Part shown: positions 36,780 to 49,909 of the stretch, piece after piece
How the letters are laid out: every line of letters starts with the position of its first letter
Position numbering within the stretch: the stretch's first letter is position 1
DNA from: Canna indica
Taxonomy: Eukaryota > Streptophyta > Magnoliopsida > Zingiberales > Cannaceae
Reading direction: 5' to 3'
Length of the DNA stretch: 64,000 nucleotides
NCBI GenBank assembly: GCA_034359265.1
Contig: CP136896.1
Location: forward strand, 69,141,501 to 69,205,500
Position numbers and translations under genes: made by a program
The notes under the pieces: generated by a model
Databases searched by the model: none
Seen by the model: only the letters and a program-made list of their open reading frames with translations
Told to the model about the DNA's origin: nothing

Positions 36780-37817
36780 AATCATATTTTGGATCTCGAA
36801 ATTTCTATTAAAGATAATTAGGTTTTGGAAAATTGCTACTTTTTTAATTAAAGAAGCTCAAAAAAATAGAGCTGTAATAATAGTTTTAGTGGTGTGTTCA
36901 AGTTGACTCGTCGGATCAACTGAGTTAATTACCATGGTTGATTAACATGACAACATCCAATTCGATTAGGGCAGGCATTTAGTCGTGTTGTCTTTGATTT
37001 GGGTTCTATTTTCGGTTATTATATTAATTGCAATACCAAGATTTAAATAATAACATAAAATATGTAATATATCTGAAAATGTGTAAACCAAGCCTAAATT
37101 TGGGAATAACCCTAAGCAAATTATAACTTTGCATTGATGTTTTTAGAAAAAACTTGTGCATAAAAAAATAGCAGTTTTATTCAACTACAATTTGAAATTT
37201 TAATATTTATTAGATTGAAATATTATCTTGAAGACAACTATTTTATAATCATTAAATTAGTAAAAATAATAATAACTAACAAGAGTCATTTTTTACTTCG
37301 AAAACTATTCTGATGTTAATTTAGTTGAAGCAATATATATTTTAAAGAGAATCAGAGCAATCCACTTTGAATCAATTGGATTGCATTCGACCGGGAGAGT
37401 AAATAAAAACTGCTAATTATTTTTCTTAAATCTATAGGTTAAATTGATAAAATAGAAAAGCTTTAGGCGAAACTGAATTTAACCCTTAATTTTGAAAAAA
37501 ACTTCTGTGAAATCCTCCATAGAAGTTTTATGGAGCTCCTCCTATGAATGAACTTAAATTTTTTATATATTGAACCTATAATAATTAATATTGAACCTGA
37601 AGTAATAATGCTAAGTTCACTCTTACACGCAAAAAATAGATATTTATATATAAGCATCGCTATTTGTAATCGCATCAATACATCATCTGTCATTTTTAAT
37701 CTTTCAATGGCCCTTGATGAATTAATTGCCTCCCACTTCATCTTTCTAGCTAGTTGCTCGTTAATTTCCTTATCTTTTTGCATCGAGGTGGAGTACTAAT
37801 AGTATACATAAGCATAT
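36780..37817. other. Intergenic region between the copia element and the ABCB gene
   Basis: About 1 kb of AT-rich DNA that includes the ABCB 3' UTR at the right. It holds a copy of a dispersed repeat family at about 37501-37630. No gene is supported. Confidence 0.6.
37501..37630. repeat. Dispersed repeat family, copy A
   Basis: Contains TTATGGAGCTCCTCCTATGA, ATGAACTTAAATTTTTTATA, TATTGAACCT..AATTAATATTGAACCTGAAG and GCTAAGTTCACTC. The same ordered blocks occur at 47005-47240 and 50765-50990. It appears to be a non-coding MITE-like family; this copy seems truncated on one side. Confidence 0.65.
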
Positions 37818-40800
37818 TCATGCAGATAGAGTAGCGAGGTCAAAGAAGACCCCTTTCTTGATCATGAGCTGCGCGTAGCTTCCGCGCTCCATCACCTTCC
37901 CTTCCCCTACAAATGCAATGGAGTCGAGCTTCTTGATGGTGTTGAGTCGATGCGCCACCACCACCGTCGTCCTCCCCACCATGATCCGATCGAGCGCCTC
38001 CTGCACCGCCCTCTCGGACTGCACGTCGAGCGCGCTCGTGGCCTCATCAAGTAGTAGGATGGTTGGATTTCGCACGATGGCTCTCGCAATGGCGATCCTT
38101 TGTTTCTGCCCTCCTGAGAACTGTACTCCTCGCTCCCCACAATCTGTGTTGTATCCATCTTTCAGCGATCTGTTGGAGAAAGAGGATTTATTAACTGTGT
38201 TAAGCTTTGTTGCCTGTCAGTTGTTGGCTAAAATGTCTACAAAAAATATATAGGTGGAATGATTACGATATGAAGTCGTGCGCATTGGCAGCTCTTGCAG
38301 CTTCAATAATCTCGTCCTCGGTGGCTTCGGGCTTTCCGAAGGCGATGTTGTCATGGACACTGCCGGAGAAGATGATCGGATCTTGGCTAACGAGCGCAGT
38401 GAATCCCCGGAACCAGATGGTATCCAGCTCTCTCACGTCTGTGTTGTCAATGCGGACAACTCCTCTATCGACATCGTAGAACCTTTGGATCAGACTGATA
38501 ACAGTCGATTTTCCGCAGCCGCTCCTGCCGACCAATCCCACGCTCATTCCCGCCTTTACATCCAAACTGAAATCTCTTAGCACAGGGCACTGAGGCCGTG
38601 TCGGGTACGCGAAATCCACCTTCCTGATATCGATCTTTCCTTGTATCATCTTCAATTTACTCTCACCATTTTGTTGATCCATCTGCGTCATTAACCATGC
38701 AGTAAAAAGAATTTGGTTAGTACTATATTTGTAATCGAACTGTGAATAGAGAGCAAGTGACCTATGAAAGAGCTTACTTTTGATGAGCCTAAAATCAAGG
38801 ATTGTCTATCTAACACCTCGAACACCGAAGCCACAGCTTTTGCTCCCTTGGCCAAGTCAGAAGTCATGCTGCCGGCGTCTGCAATCACCTTGCCGGTGCT
38901 CACCAAGATGAAGAATGTCTTGAACACATCTCCAGCTGATATCTCACCGGACTGTGCCAATTTCCCTCCGTACCAGAAGTCTAATGCCCATGTTAAGAAG
39001 GCAAGGCATGGCGAGGTTCCCGTCGCTAGGCCAGCAACCCATGCTTTCTTCCTTGAGGCTTTTACGGGCTCCTCCTGGGCTTGCTTGAAGAGGTCGAGCA
39101 CTTTGTCTGCACATCCAAATGAAGTGACCATTCTGTGGTTGTACACGGCTTCTATGGCAATCTGAGTACTGGCGTGCTGGGCCTCCGCCAAGGCAACTGA
39201 TACTTTCGACAAAACGACTTTTTTAGCGTAGTAGCAGATCATTGTCGAAGGTTGGATTGCAATCATGACCAGAGCAAGCTTCCAAGCTACTACCAATCCC
39301 ATGGTCATGGCAATCACCACACCGGATGCAGTTTGAACCAGTAGGGAGATGCGATCGGCCACCAGTGTCTTGACAAGCGAGGCCTCATTGCTCAATCGAG
39401 AACACAAGGCGCCACTTGAATGAGACTCTTCGTCGAACCAAGCGGCTTCGAATGTTAGGATCTTTTCAAGCACCCTTATCCGAACCCTCTTGGTCAACTG
39501 CTCTCCCATGTATGCAAAATTGTAGTGTTGCAAGAGGTTAACGACGATGGACACCACAGAGAGGGAGCAGAATATCAATGCATAACGTCGGATAACAGCT
39601 TGCATCTCATCATGATCATGGAGGAAGAAAGCTGCGATCATGCCACCAATTGAGAAGGCATAGATGGGTTGTAATGAACCAAATATGACTGCAGAGAGGC
39701 TGCCAACTACGGCTTGTTTCCATTCAGGGGAGTTCATCGCGAGGAGTCTGGAGAAGGATGGATCAGGAGAAGAAATTGTGCAAGGTTGGTCGTCAGAGTA
39801 AGGTGAGAAGGATCCGGGGCTGGCCTTTGTGAGACTTAGGCGGCTTGCGCTGCTTCTTGCGACTGAAGAAGGTCTGAAGGATTCTGGTTCTTGATCAAGA
39901 TTGCTTGAAATCCTCTGCAACTTCACTAGTCTTGAGTAGTGACTGTTCTTCTGGATGAGTTCATCATGGGTGCCCATTTCAACGATCTTTCCGCAATCAA
40001 CCACTGCTATTTGATCTGCGTTCTTTATGGTTGAGAGCTTGTGAGCTACCACCTGATGCATAATGAAAAGAATGTTTTATTACGCATCTTAATCAATGTT
40101 GACTTACTATTCAAAAATTAGGTAGAAGGGATGGAAAATTACCAACGTTGTTCTTCCCATGGAAGCTTGGTCGAGGGCATTTTGCACAAGCTTCTCTGAT
40201 TCTGGGTCAAGTGCACTTGTAGCTTCATCAAGGAGAAGAATGGCAGGGTTCTTGATAATAGCTCTAGCAATGGCAATTCTCTGCTTCTGGCCACCTGATA
40301 AAAGTGCACCTCTCTCTCCAATCTGCAAAGGACTCACTCTGTCAAAAGAGCGAACATAAAATAAAATGACTATTCTTTACCAAGCTGTGATAAAATGGTT
40401 GACCTTGGTGTCATAACCTTCAGGTAGCTGCCTAATGAAGTTATGGGCATTTGCAGTCATGGCTGCTGCATATATCTCGCTTATGGTGGCATCGGGTTTG
40501 CCAAACAATATGTTATCCTTTATGGATGTCCCAAACAGTGCATGATCTTGGCTAACCAGCCCCATCTTCTTCCTGATCCATTTTAATTGATGCTTCTTAA
40601 TGTCAACGCCATCAATCCTCACTGTTCCCACATCCACATCATAAAAGCGCTGCAGCAGCGCAATGGCAGTGGACTTTCCACTCCCACTACTACCTACTAG
40701 TGCAATAGTTTGACCTGCCGGGATCCGAAGGTTAAAGTCTTTGAGGACAACTACGTCTGGTCTTGAGGGGTATGTGAATTGAACCAAATCGAATTCAACT

Positions 40801-43596
40801 TCGCCATGGATATCATCTAGTTTTATGCCATCTGGATCTTCAGCATTAATCCGAGGTAACCTGTTGATCCTTTCAAGTATCCTCTTTGCAGCAATTGATG
40901 CCTCAACAAAGTGCTTTACCTCAGGCAATGCCATTCCAAGAGATCTACACCAACACAATTAGATGGTTTAGTTAATTTATATTGTTCGGTTTAGGCTAGA
41001 AAACTAATCTTTTGATGAATTCCTCAAGTTAAAGAGAGAATACTTACAGTCCACCCAAGATGAAGGAGATTCCAGCTGCGTAGATCCTTCCTCCACTTTC
41101 ACCATGATACATGACCAACCTGCTTCCATACCAAGCAAGGAAAGCCCAGATGGCAAAAGAGAGCCCAGTGCTTCCTACTGCGAGTCCTTTTGCAAGGCCT
41201 TGCTTGATCCCCAGCTTCACAGTCTTATCCAAGAGGGTGGCGTATCTCTCCACTATGCTCTTCTCGGCGGTGAAGGAGTAGATGGTCTTGATTGAGCTCA
41301 GCGCCTGCTCGACGATCGCATTTGCCTTCGCGTACACCTTGTGAGACTTGTGCGAAAGGTAGAGCAGATACTTGCCATAGATGAGGCCTGGGATTATGAG
41401 GAGCAGTACGAGTGGTAGTGCTACCAAGGAGAGCCTCCACGAGAAGTAAATGGAGAACGCCAGACCAGAGATGAAGATTGTAGAGTGCATGATGAAGAGA
41501 GGCACCTGGTGATGGAGAATGCATAATTTGAAGTGAAATTGCAGCTAATTTATGGTACAAAAGTAAAGTTGGTGTCTATAATGTTTAGGTACTTACAAAG
41601 TTTGCTAAAAAGGCCCATGTATTTAATCTCATAATTAGTGAAAAAGGCATTAGCATTTTTCTCCTTTTTTTTGCTAATGATTATGTTTTATTGTGACAAC
41701 TTAAATAATTTTAAAAAAATCAAAATATTTTAAAAAACTAAATGAACATTTTATATTATTATATGTATCACTAATTAAGCAAATAAACTATATGTGCTAA
41801 TTAAAATAATTCATTAAAATTATAAGTCTAGCATATGTTAAAATTAAAAACTATATATTAATCCAAAAATGTTATATTCTTTTGGATTTATTAAAAAAAT
41901 TACCTTAGTAAAGGACATAGGTTAATTATAATTAGAAATGTTTTGAAAAGCAGCTCTATGTGGTAATGCATGAATTCTCTACTTGATTAAAATAGAAAAT
42001 GTGAATTTTTTTTTTTGATGAATTGTCCCTTTTGTTGCATATACAAGGAATTTGGTACATGAACTTTTTACATCAACATTCTTCTTCAATGCTAGGATCA
42101 TATTTTGCTTCCCTAATTTAGTTGATTTGCTCTTCAGGTTAGAAAGCCTTTTTCAAGGCAAAAGAATAGTGTTGTACTACTTGATTCTATGGTCACAAGG
42201 GAATCATGTGTGAGGAATCAATGACTGGTTGCTGATGATAACTTGATAAGGGCCTCACATGCTCCCCATTTTGCATGGAGATCAAGATTTTTGGTTTATA
42301 TTGTTTCACTTGTTTTGGAACATGTGATGTGATGTGATTCACTTTTGATCAGTTGTAGGAATTTAATGGAGGAAATTGATAATATAATTAATTAACATGG
42401 TGTTTTCTAATAATAAGTCTCCCACTACATGTCTATGGGAGACATCATGCACTGATCTAAACTAAATACATGAATTCCTATTCTGGCATCAGATATATCA
42501 TATGTGTGGGAGAAAGGAGGGTAGAGGAGGCATAAAATGCTCTAATCCTTTATGCAAAAGAACTTAATTCCCCCCCCCCCCCCCCAAACAAAGGGCTAGT
42601 TCAGGATCAATCAATCAATCAATAGATGTTTTGTTTGCACAAATACTGTAGGTGAAAATGAAAAGGAACCAATATTTTGTTTCATGATGAAAGTTAACTC
42701 ATCTCTTGCAAAGGATTAATTTTGATCATCTACATATAATATCCATAATTCTAGTACTCATGGAGATCAATTATTGTGAAGAGTAAAAAAAAGACCATGT
42801 ACTATAATCCATTAAAATTAAGATAATGTGATTGATAATAATTATGTCTAATTAAGCATGTGATTTGTACTTGTTAACTAATATCTGCTAAATAATTTAA
42901 TCACTGATTAATTAATACCTTCTCACTTAGGACTTCTTGTATGAGAGAAGTATCCTTTGATATACTATTAATTATCTCTGATGTAGTTGCTTCTTGTGAA
43001 TCAAAGAATGCAACCTCCTGCCTTAGAATTGCTTCCAAATACTTGTGTCTAATTTTCAGCACTTGCCTCTCACTTGTTCTACTCCAACAATATCCTTCTG
43101 CAGCCAGAAAACGTCATATTAATCACAAAGTTGAACTGAATGAGACATCAGTAAGAGACAGTTCATTTTCATTATAATTACCCATATAAGCCACCACCAA
43201 CACTGCCAATCCTAAGTAGACAAAGTACAGGCAGTACTGCAGGAATCAAAGGAGAGAAACAAGAACATTTCTTCTATCAGCAAATCGATCATATCGCATA
43301 ATTAATGGAAAAGTTTCCCCCGAATTAAGGAGTGTAATTGTCATTACCTTTTCGACGTTTTGCATGAAATCTACATGGTTATCAGTCTGAGCCTTGCCAT
43401 AACCCAAGCTGTTAAAGAGACCGCTGACGAAGAGAAGAAGGCAATTGACAGAACACCCATCTCCAACAGCCCCAATTGTGCCCATCACCATTAAGGCAAC
43501 ATCCCGCCCATCTGCAAATAGGAAGATTGAGCCTTTGATGTGCTTCTTTTGATTTTTTCCTTCACCTTTGTTCTTCCCCTCCTTGAGTTCATCCAT
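37818..43596 (-). CDS. ABCB (MDR/P-glycoprotein) full-size transporter, ABCB15-like (9 exons)
   Basis: Membrane ATP-driven exporter; plant ABCBs move auxin, alkaloids or other organic compounds, and the substrate here cannot be read from sequence. Exons in transcript order: 43348-43596, 43182-43236, 42919-43097, 41048-41505, 40404-40944, 40143-40322, 38778-40052, 38267-38682, 37818-38169. All phases close and give 1234 aa, the usual length. The order is TMD1, NBD1, TMD2, NBD2. NBD1 has Walker A GSSGSGKS (398-405), signature LLSGGQ (501-506), Walker B ILLLDE (522-527) and the H-loop VAHKL. NBD2 has Walker A GRSGCGKS (1031-1038), signature FSGGQ (1135-1139), ILLLDE and VAHRL. All catalytic residues are present, so it should be functional. 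The start is the ATG giving [10 protein letters not shown]; a frame-open GTG farther upstream is not needed. Intron 3 (41506-42918) is 1.4 kb. Confidence 0.95.
42571..42585. repeat. Poly-C tract in ABCB intron 3
   Basis: An uninterrupted run of about 15 C residues followed by AAACAAAGGG. Its length is uncertain in any assembly. Confidence 0.85.
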
Positions 43597-44242
43597 GCTT
43601 ATAATTTTCCCTTCTCCGACAGACACACAGGAGACCTGTCCATGGAGAAGCCCTATTTATACACAGCTGCATGATATGATGGTGCTTATAATTCAACCTA
43701 GTGGGCTTACCTCATGTTCAAATTGCAAAGAAAATGATAAACAATAAATAAAGTTTTCATTAAGAAATGAAGAAATGGCCTCAATCTTCGCCACTAAATC
43801 TATTGTCATGTGTGGAAATTTCGTTTCGTCTCAACTTTAAGAGCTGTGTTAGGCTTAAAAAAGAATCTTACAGCAAAAGAAAAAGAAGCTTTTCATGCTT
43901 GCAATGTGACCTTTGAATTGATTGTTTGCAAGCCTAAGGCGGCAGCAGGCTGACATGGGAAACAATACTACGCATCATCTTTACAACACTTGCTTTCTTT
44001 TAATCGTCAATCTGTTGGGAGCTTTTATTTGGAAAAAAAAACTTTTAGTAAAGCTAGGTTAGCTAGCCAATGATCACATCGGTCCCAAAGTCGGTGTCTT
44101 TTCTTGCCTGCATCTCTCCAATTAATTCTTAATTACATTTTCTTTGGAAAAAAGTATTAAAATGCCTTGTCGTTTTCATCGAGGACTACAAGTCTACCAT
44201 GCTCTTATCATTTATTTTGTTTTGAAGCTAAAATATTTCGGA

Positions 44243-44842
44243 AGTTATCAAAAATAATACTCAAATTAACTTTTAGTAACTGAGATTTAATATAGATGAC
44301 GTGGATATTGACTTTACACGTAACGCACATGCAGATAGTAACTTGTCATACAACTGACAAGTAAAATATCACGTAAGCCGTGTCCCACCACTAATATTTT
44401 TTTGAAAAATGTACTAAAATATCATTGATGTTTTTACTAAGGTACTAAAGTGTCCCTAATGTTTTCACAAGTGTACTAAAATGCTCTTTGATGCAAAATG
44501 GACAAAATGCACCAATTTGTTAGAAGTCAGCACCAAGTGTATCGTAGCTGCTCAGAAGCAATTTGTCCATTTCTTCTATTACTTGAACTAATGCTATGGG
44601 AAGATGAGTTTGTAGTTGACATTCAAGACAATTAGGCTCTTATATCTTTCTCGCTATTTATATCTTACTCGTTTCTAAATTTCTGTTAATTTTTTTTTTC
44701 TCTCGTTACATATATCTCACTCATTCTCTACACGTGTGCCACATGTAAAGTCAACTTCCTAGTCAACATCAACATCGTCTTTGTTAAGTCTCAGTTAATA
44801 AAAGTTAATTTGGATATCATTTTTGTACCATTTTTAATAATC
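44243..44842. mobile_element. Foldback MITE-like element of about 600 bp
   Basis: The left arm reads TTATCAAAAATAATACTCAAATTAAC then TTTTAGTAACTGAGATTTAA and GACTTTACACGT. The right arm carries the inverse, ACGTGTGCCACATGTAAAGTC, TTAAGTCTCAGTTAATAAAA and GTTAATTTGGATATCATTTTTG, ending TTTTTAATAA. The arms are over 100 bases each with a non-paired middle of about 300 bases. No coding capacity. A target duplication was not resolved. Confidence 0.7.
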
Positions 44843-47004
44843 TCAGAGATATTTTAATTCCAATTAAAGCAATCGATAGCTAAGGGCATTTTAGTACCCG
44901 ATGAAAACGTTCTCTAACATTAACATTCACGATTCTAAGTTTGTGTTAATAGTTGAGAATATATACTGTGAGATCATTACTTTTTGGCAAATATATTATC
45001 AATATGATGGAAAATAGATGCTTCAGCTTTGTAAGTTTTCTGGGTGATATGACCCAGTCTTTTTAAGTCTTTGACTGCGTCAGATCAACAAAAACCAAAT
45101 GGAGAAAGTTTCTGCTATCTAAGAAGACCATACTGTAGTACTTTATTATTCACCCTAACGTGCTCTGCCTTATAGAGAAAGTAATAAATGGGACTACTTT
45201 TGCCTTTTTTGTAGAGAAGTGGTTAAGAATAGTTATTTATGTGTTTATATAATCTATTTGTTTGATAGTGAGAGCGGTGCTGTTTACAGAATCAGATCAA
45301 ATCGGTTGACCCAATTGTTCAATCAGGAATCGATTCTACTTTCAATATAGATATAAACACATGCAAAAAAATCAATTTGATTAACAACCAACTCACTCAA
45401 AAAACTACAGAAGTTGATAAGACAATATAAGTAATTGACCTGAAATTTTTTCCCTGTTCTTTTTTTACTCAGACTAATCGAATCGATGATTCAACTGATC
45501 AACATGATATCGATCCAGTCCGAGTTGAAAAATAGTACTGTGAGTGAGTATCAACAATGAAGCAGAAGAAACTTTTTCAGGTTAATAGTAGTCTAAAATG
45601 GCACACTGCATGATAATCTTTAATCAGGTTAACTTTTTCATTAAGCAGAAGAAACTCAAGAGTCAAAGGAACACTGCTAGTGTGCAGTTTAACTTTGATG
45701 ATTAAGCAGGTGAAACTTTGCCTTCATATATGGATCATTTGAGTGATACATTTATAGTACAGCAAAAGTTTCTGAAAAGTGAGATTTTCCAAGCTCAAAA
45801 ATTCTCAATCTGCTGATTAATTAATCTGAAGTAGGTGAAGCTTACTGAATGCCCCAATAATTATTCTTGTCACACATATATGTAATCCATAACATGCTAG
45901 CCTTTGTCAATTATATAAAGTTCATCAGCACTGACTCTGGCAAAGCCTTTCTCCTCATTCAAAAAACCACAAACTTTCTGTGAAGGCTCTCCAGGATTTC
46001 AACTCCAGAGAATTAAGCTGTACTAGATGATCTACACAAAGTTATAATATTAATTAATTAAATTATTCCCAAAGTATCAAATTAGGATCAGGGATCAGGT
46101 CATGCATGCATATATATTCTTAGTGGTGATTGACTGATTGGAACTCCACCAACATGATGATCAATGGTGGGGTTTATCACATAAAGGAAGGACTGCTTCT
46201 TCCATGCAAGGCCAAAAGCTTGCTCAGAAAGCATGTTGAGTTTGGACAATTAATAGTGGATTATTGGCTTATGATCATGAGCATTTCTGGGAGGTTTATT
46301 TTTGGCAGACAGGATTCCATCATATTAATTAGCACCTCATACAGGAACAATAATAATACTGTTTTTAAGGCACATGGATGAATCATGAATCCATCAGCAA
46401 ATTGGCAAGAACATATATTATTGAGGAGTACATATAGCTAAATACAAAACGACATTTAGTAACCTCCACACAATAAAATTCTAATTCTCCTCCGTTTATA
46501 ACCTCAGAATCCTTAGAATTTTGAGGAGGATCACAAGATATTATACGATATGTTGGGAAAATTATATATACAATTTGACTTGGACAAGTGGGTGGGTCAA
46601 AATGCTTAATCCACCATAAAATTTTGCGAGGAAATTAAATTAAATATTCACGAAGAAAAATAAAGCTTAAGATAGCAATTATGCAAAGCGCGCGATTGAT
46701 CGACTTTTGTAAAAGATGAAACAAAAGATTAGGAGATGCTTTATAAAATAATTAAGATGGATATGACTTGATAATGCCACGCGGGCGCACCATCTCTAAG
46801 CTTTGGCTAATGGCTGCTTTAATTTAAAGGCAGTGTAAGGATTCCTCTCTCGCAGTGATTGCATTGCTTAGACCATGAATAAAACGAGGCCTTTTCTGAA
46901 TGGGAGGGGAGTGGGGACAGACAACTTGCTGCGTGATGAGAATACCTCCGTGAACAAATTAAAGGTCAAGGAATATACTAGTGAATAGTTTACTGGGAAA
47001 AAAA

Positions 47005-47240
47005 ACTTATACGGAGCCGGGCTCCTCCTCCACGAGGAACTTAGATTTTTTTTATATTAAATTTAGAATCATTAAAATTGAATCTGAAACGAAAATATTA
47101 TATTCACTCGTTTGCAACATAGATTCACTTTTATTTTAAATTTAATATAAATTATACTAGGTTCAATATTAATAAATTTAAATTCAGTCATAAGAGAGAT
47201 TTCATAAAAAATTACATGGAGCCTGATATTATAGAAGTTT
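47005..47240. repeat. Dispersed repeat family, copy B
   Basis: Contains GGAGCCGGGCTCCTCCTCCA, GAACTTAGATTTTTTTTATA, TTAAAATTGAATCTGAA, ATTCACTCGTTTGCAACA and AGGTTCAATATTAATAAA, in the same order as copies A and C. Its outer ends, GTTTACTGGGAAAAAAAACTT and (minus strand) GTAAACTGAATAAAACTTCT, are inverted, which suggests terminal inverted repeats and a MITE of about 270 bp. Confidence 0.65.
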
Positions 47241-47975
47241 TATTCAGTTTACTTTACTGGGTGTCTCGCTAATTTAATATCTTTGAGAAGGAACTCACTG
47301 CTCGGCCAGTGGCCTAATTAATTTGATTTTTAAGGTTTTAATTGACTTAAGTACACGTAGTTGGAAGACCAACCACGTACGTACGTGTACTTGTTTATGA
47401 TAGCTGATCATAAAAACATGTGGAGTTTCAGACACACTTGTGCTCCTGTTTAAGGTTACAGGTTTTATTTACACTCTACGTGTATATGTGTGTCTTTTAT
47501 TTTTAGTCTTTCTTTTTTTATTGATGATTTTTTGATCAATTGTCTGGAATAATATTATATTAATCGTCACTTGAAATAGGCCATAATTCCTTCTCATACT
47601 CTAGTACGTATTATATATTTAGGTCTTATTTGAATGACATAATTAATTTTCTAAAAAAAATTATACTTCTCATCAAATAGTTAAAATATCTCTTATTTAA
47701 TTAATACACTTCTTATATTTTGCTGAAAGTACAATATTTTCAGTAACACATGAAGCAACTTACTTAGGAGGCACTTCTTATATTGTATTTGAAAGAAAAA
47801 ATTAATATTAACCTCACATTTGCATTTAACGTGAAATTTATAATTTATATTATCAATATTATAAAATTATATAATTCTTGAATGTTTTACATATTTATTT
47901 TATTTTTTAACAAAATATATAATTACTCATATTAATTATAAATAAAAAATATATTTTCTATATAATAAAGCCTAT

Positions 47976-48017
47976 ATTATATTAGTTATATATATATATA
48001 ATTATATTATATTTTAC

Positions 48018-48055
<38 letters not shown>
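47976..48055. repeat. (TA)n microsatellite cluster
   Basis: Two runs of alternating T and A, separated by a short ATTATATTATATTTTACGTG segment, in AT-rich intergenic DNA. Confidence 0.9.
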
Positions 48056-48825
48056 TTATAAATAAAATTTATTTTTTCATATATATTAAAATATATAAAT
48101 TTAAATATTAATTTTTAAAGAGTGATATATTGATCATTTCGTATGTATTTTTTAGGAAGTATTTATGTCAATCAAATATATTGTAGGTGAAAAATTATAT
48201 TTTTTATGAATTAATTTTTTTGTCAATTAAATATTTTTTAAATACTTTTTGATAACTAGGTGTGTGAAAAATTAATTCATTAAAAATTATAATTTTACTT
48301 TAAAAAATTAATTCTCATTGGTTAAATACAAAACCTGAGGTGATAGTTTTTTCAATACTTCACGTGAGGCTAAAAATCTTCACACGAAGAGCATATACAC
48401 CTCGTGTTCTCGCATATACACGTGCCATAAAGTCTTCACGTGAAGAGCATTTGTGAATGTAGGTCAACAGTCCACGTGGGTAGAAAAAGCTCCAATTGGA
48501 GAAGTCCGTATATAACAAATAATTTGATATCTAAGCATGAGAACTAGTACCAGTTTTGCATAGATCTAAGGCAACAGATAATGGTAGACACAATGTTATA
48601 ATTAATTAGGGGACGAACATATTTTTAATTTTATTTACATTAAAAAAACGTTTATATATTTGAGGAATTAAATAGTATAAAATCACAATAAAAAAATATT
48701 TACAGTGTCAAATCATCCCTCTAGGTCAACACCTAAATTTAACCTTAATTTAATATTACAAAAAAAAGTCAGCAAAAACATAATTTTAACCTATTGCACG
48801 TCGGCTTGTTATATCTGAAATTTTA

Positions 48826-49291
48826 GGACTTGTTTGGTACTTGTATAAGCATAATGTATAATGTTAGCAATGTTTGGAATGATATTAACTAATACTTACA
48901 CTAAAAATAGTACATCATAAGTTGCCATAAGCTTTATTAATAATACACTCTCAAAGCTCTTCATTAGCCCTGTATTAGAACTTTCAATATTTTGGATACT
49001 CATTTTACCTCAGGTCAAAAATTAAAAAAAAAAAAAATAATTAAAAAAATAGTTTTAATTTATGAAATGTTTTTAATGATAAAATATATTATATTTTTTA
49101 TATTATATTATATTATATTATACAAGTTAGTCAATAGAGATTAGTCCATACAGACTAGTACTATACATGCTAGTACATGTGTGCACCAAATACTATATAA
49201 TAATAATATAATACAGGCTAGTACTATACAGGTTAGTCAATACAAACTAGTACTATACAAGCTAGTATTATACAATGTACCAAACGGGCCC
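48826..49291. mobile_element. Tourist-like MITE with TTA target duplication
   Basis: The left end GGACTTGTTTGGTAC and the right end (minus strand) GGGCCCGTTTGGTAC are inverted repeats. TTA flanks both sides (48823-48825 and 49292-49294), the 3-bp target duplication of PIF/Harbinger elements. The interior right half has reiterated (GCTAGTACTATACA) and (GTTAGTCAATACA) blocks. No coding capacity. It ends 30 bases before the kinase pseudogene. Confidence 0.85.
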
Positions 49292-49321
49292 TTAAGGTTA
49301 AGGTTATAATTATTATCTCAG

Positions 49322-49909
49322 GTATTCGACAAGCGGTCTCTCGCCAAGCCGCAGGACGGCGCACGCTGGGAGCTCTCCCGCCTCTGCTCATACAACGATC
49401 GGTTCGGTGATTCGCACCACCACCATCACCCCTTCCTCGCGTCCCTCCTCGGCTCCGTCGAGACGGCCAATCTTCTCGCGTGAGCGTTGCCATTCTGCTC
49501 TGGTGGCGATCTCCACACCCTCCACTCCCTTTGCCCCGACGATGAGGCTTTCTCCCTGACTGCCATTCGGTTCTACCTCTCTGAGATCGTCGCCGCCCTT
49601 GCACATCTCCATTCCCTATGCATTGCCTACCGCGACCTTAAGGCCGACAATGTCCTCCTCTAGTCGTCCGACCACATAACACTCGCTGACTTTGATCTCT
49701 CTCACCATCTACCTTTACGATCTTCCACTACCCTTTCTTCCCCTCCTCATCCTCCTCTACTGCTCTACCCCTCCCCCCTCCCTTCCGATCGCATATGTCG
49801 CCACCATCGGAATCTTGCCCGAGTCTTCTCCTTCGGCACCGCAAAAGAAGGCTTCAAGCAGAAGTCAAAGTCCTAGAGGGTCTCGCACGACTATAAGTCG
49901 CTGACCTAG
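49322..49909 (+). pseudogene. AGC-type protein kinase pseudogene (UCN-like), intronless and truncated
   Basis: One frame reads FDKRSLAKPQDGARWELSRL, PFLASLLGSVETANLLA, then FCSGGDLHTL, AIRFYLSEIVAALAHLHSL, YRDLKADNVLL and ITLADFDLS, the order of kinase subdomains III to VII. The DFD triplet in place of DFG and the YRDLK loop mark the plant AGC VIII group near UNICORN. In-frame stops at 49481-49483 (TGA), 49661-49663 (TAG) and 49874-49876 (TAG) destroy it. The first two fall where the family has sense codons. The glycine-rich loop and the C-lobe are missing. GC content is far above the flanks. The lack of introns proves nothing, since some family members have none, but a retrocopy or a transposon-carried fragment is possible. 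Confidence 0.85.

Larger units (their letters stand above)
43597..48825. other. Intergenic region: ABCB promoter side and repeat-rich AT DNA
   Basis: No gene is supported over 5.2 kb. The first few hundred bases are the ABCB promoter and 5' UTR. A foldback element sits at about 44243-44842, with reiterated GTACTAAAATG..TGATGTTTTCA motifs around and inside it (44150-44490). A dispersed-family copy lies at 47005-47240 and (TA)n tracts at 47980-48055. The frame at 46130-46381 matches no recognisable family. Confidence 0.6.

Noticed and set aside
43597..43626. Extension of the ABCB N-terminus to an upstream GTG
   Set aside because: A plant nuclear gene is expected to start at ATG; the ATG at 43594-43596 gives a family-typical start and full length.
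46130..46381. 83-codon open frame in the ABCB upstream intergenic region
   Set aside because: No recognisable domain, AT-rich composition, no conserved neighbours, and of a length expected by chance in 8 kb of non-coding DNA.
49322..49909. Functional kinase gene
   Set aside because: Several in-frame stops, no ATP-binding loop and no C-lobe.
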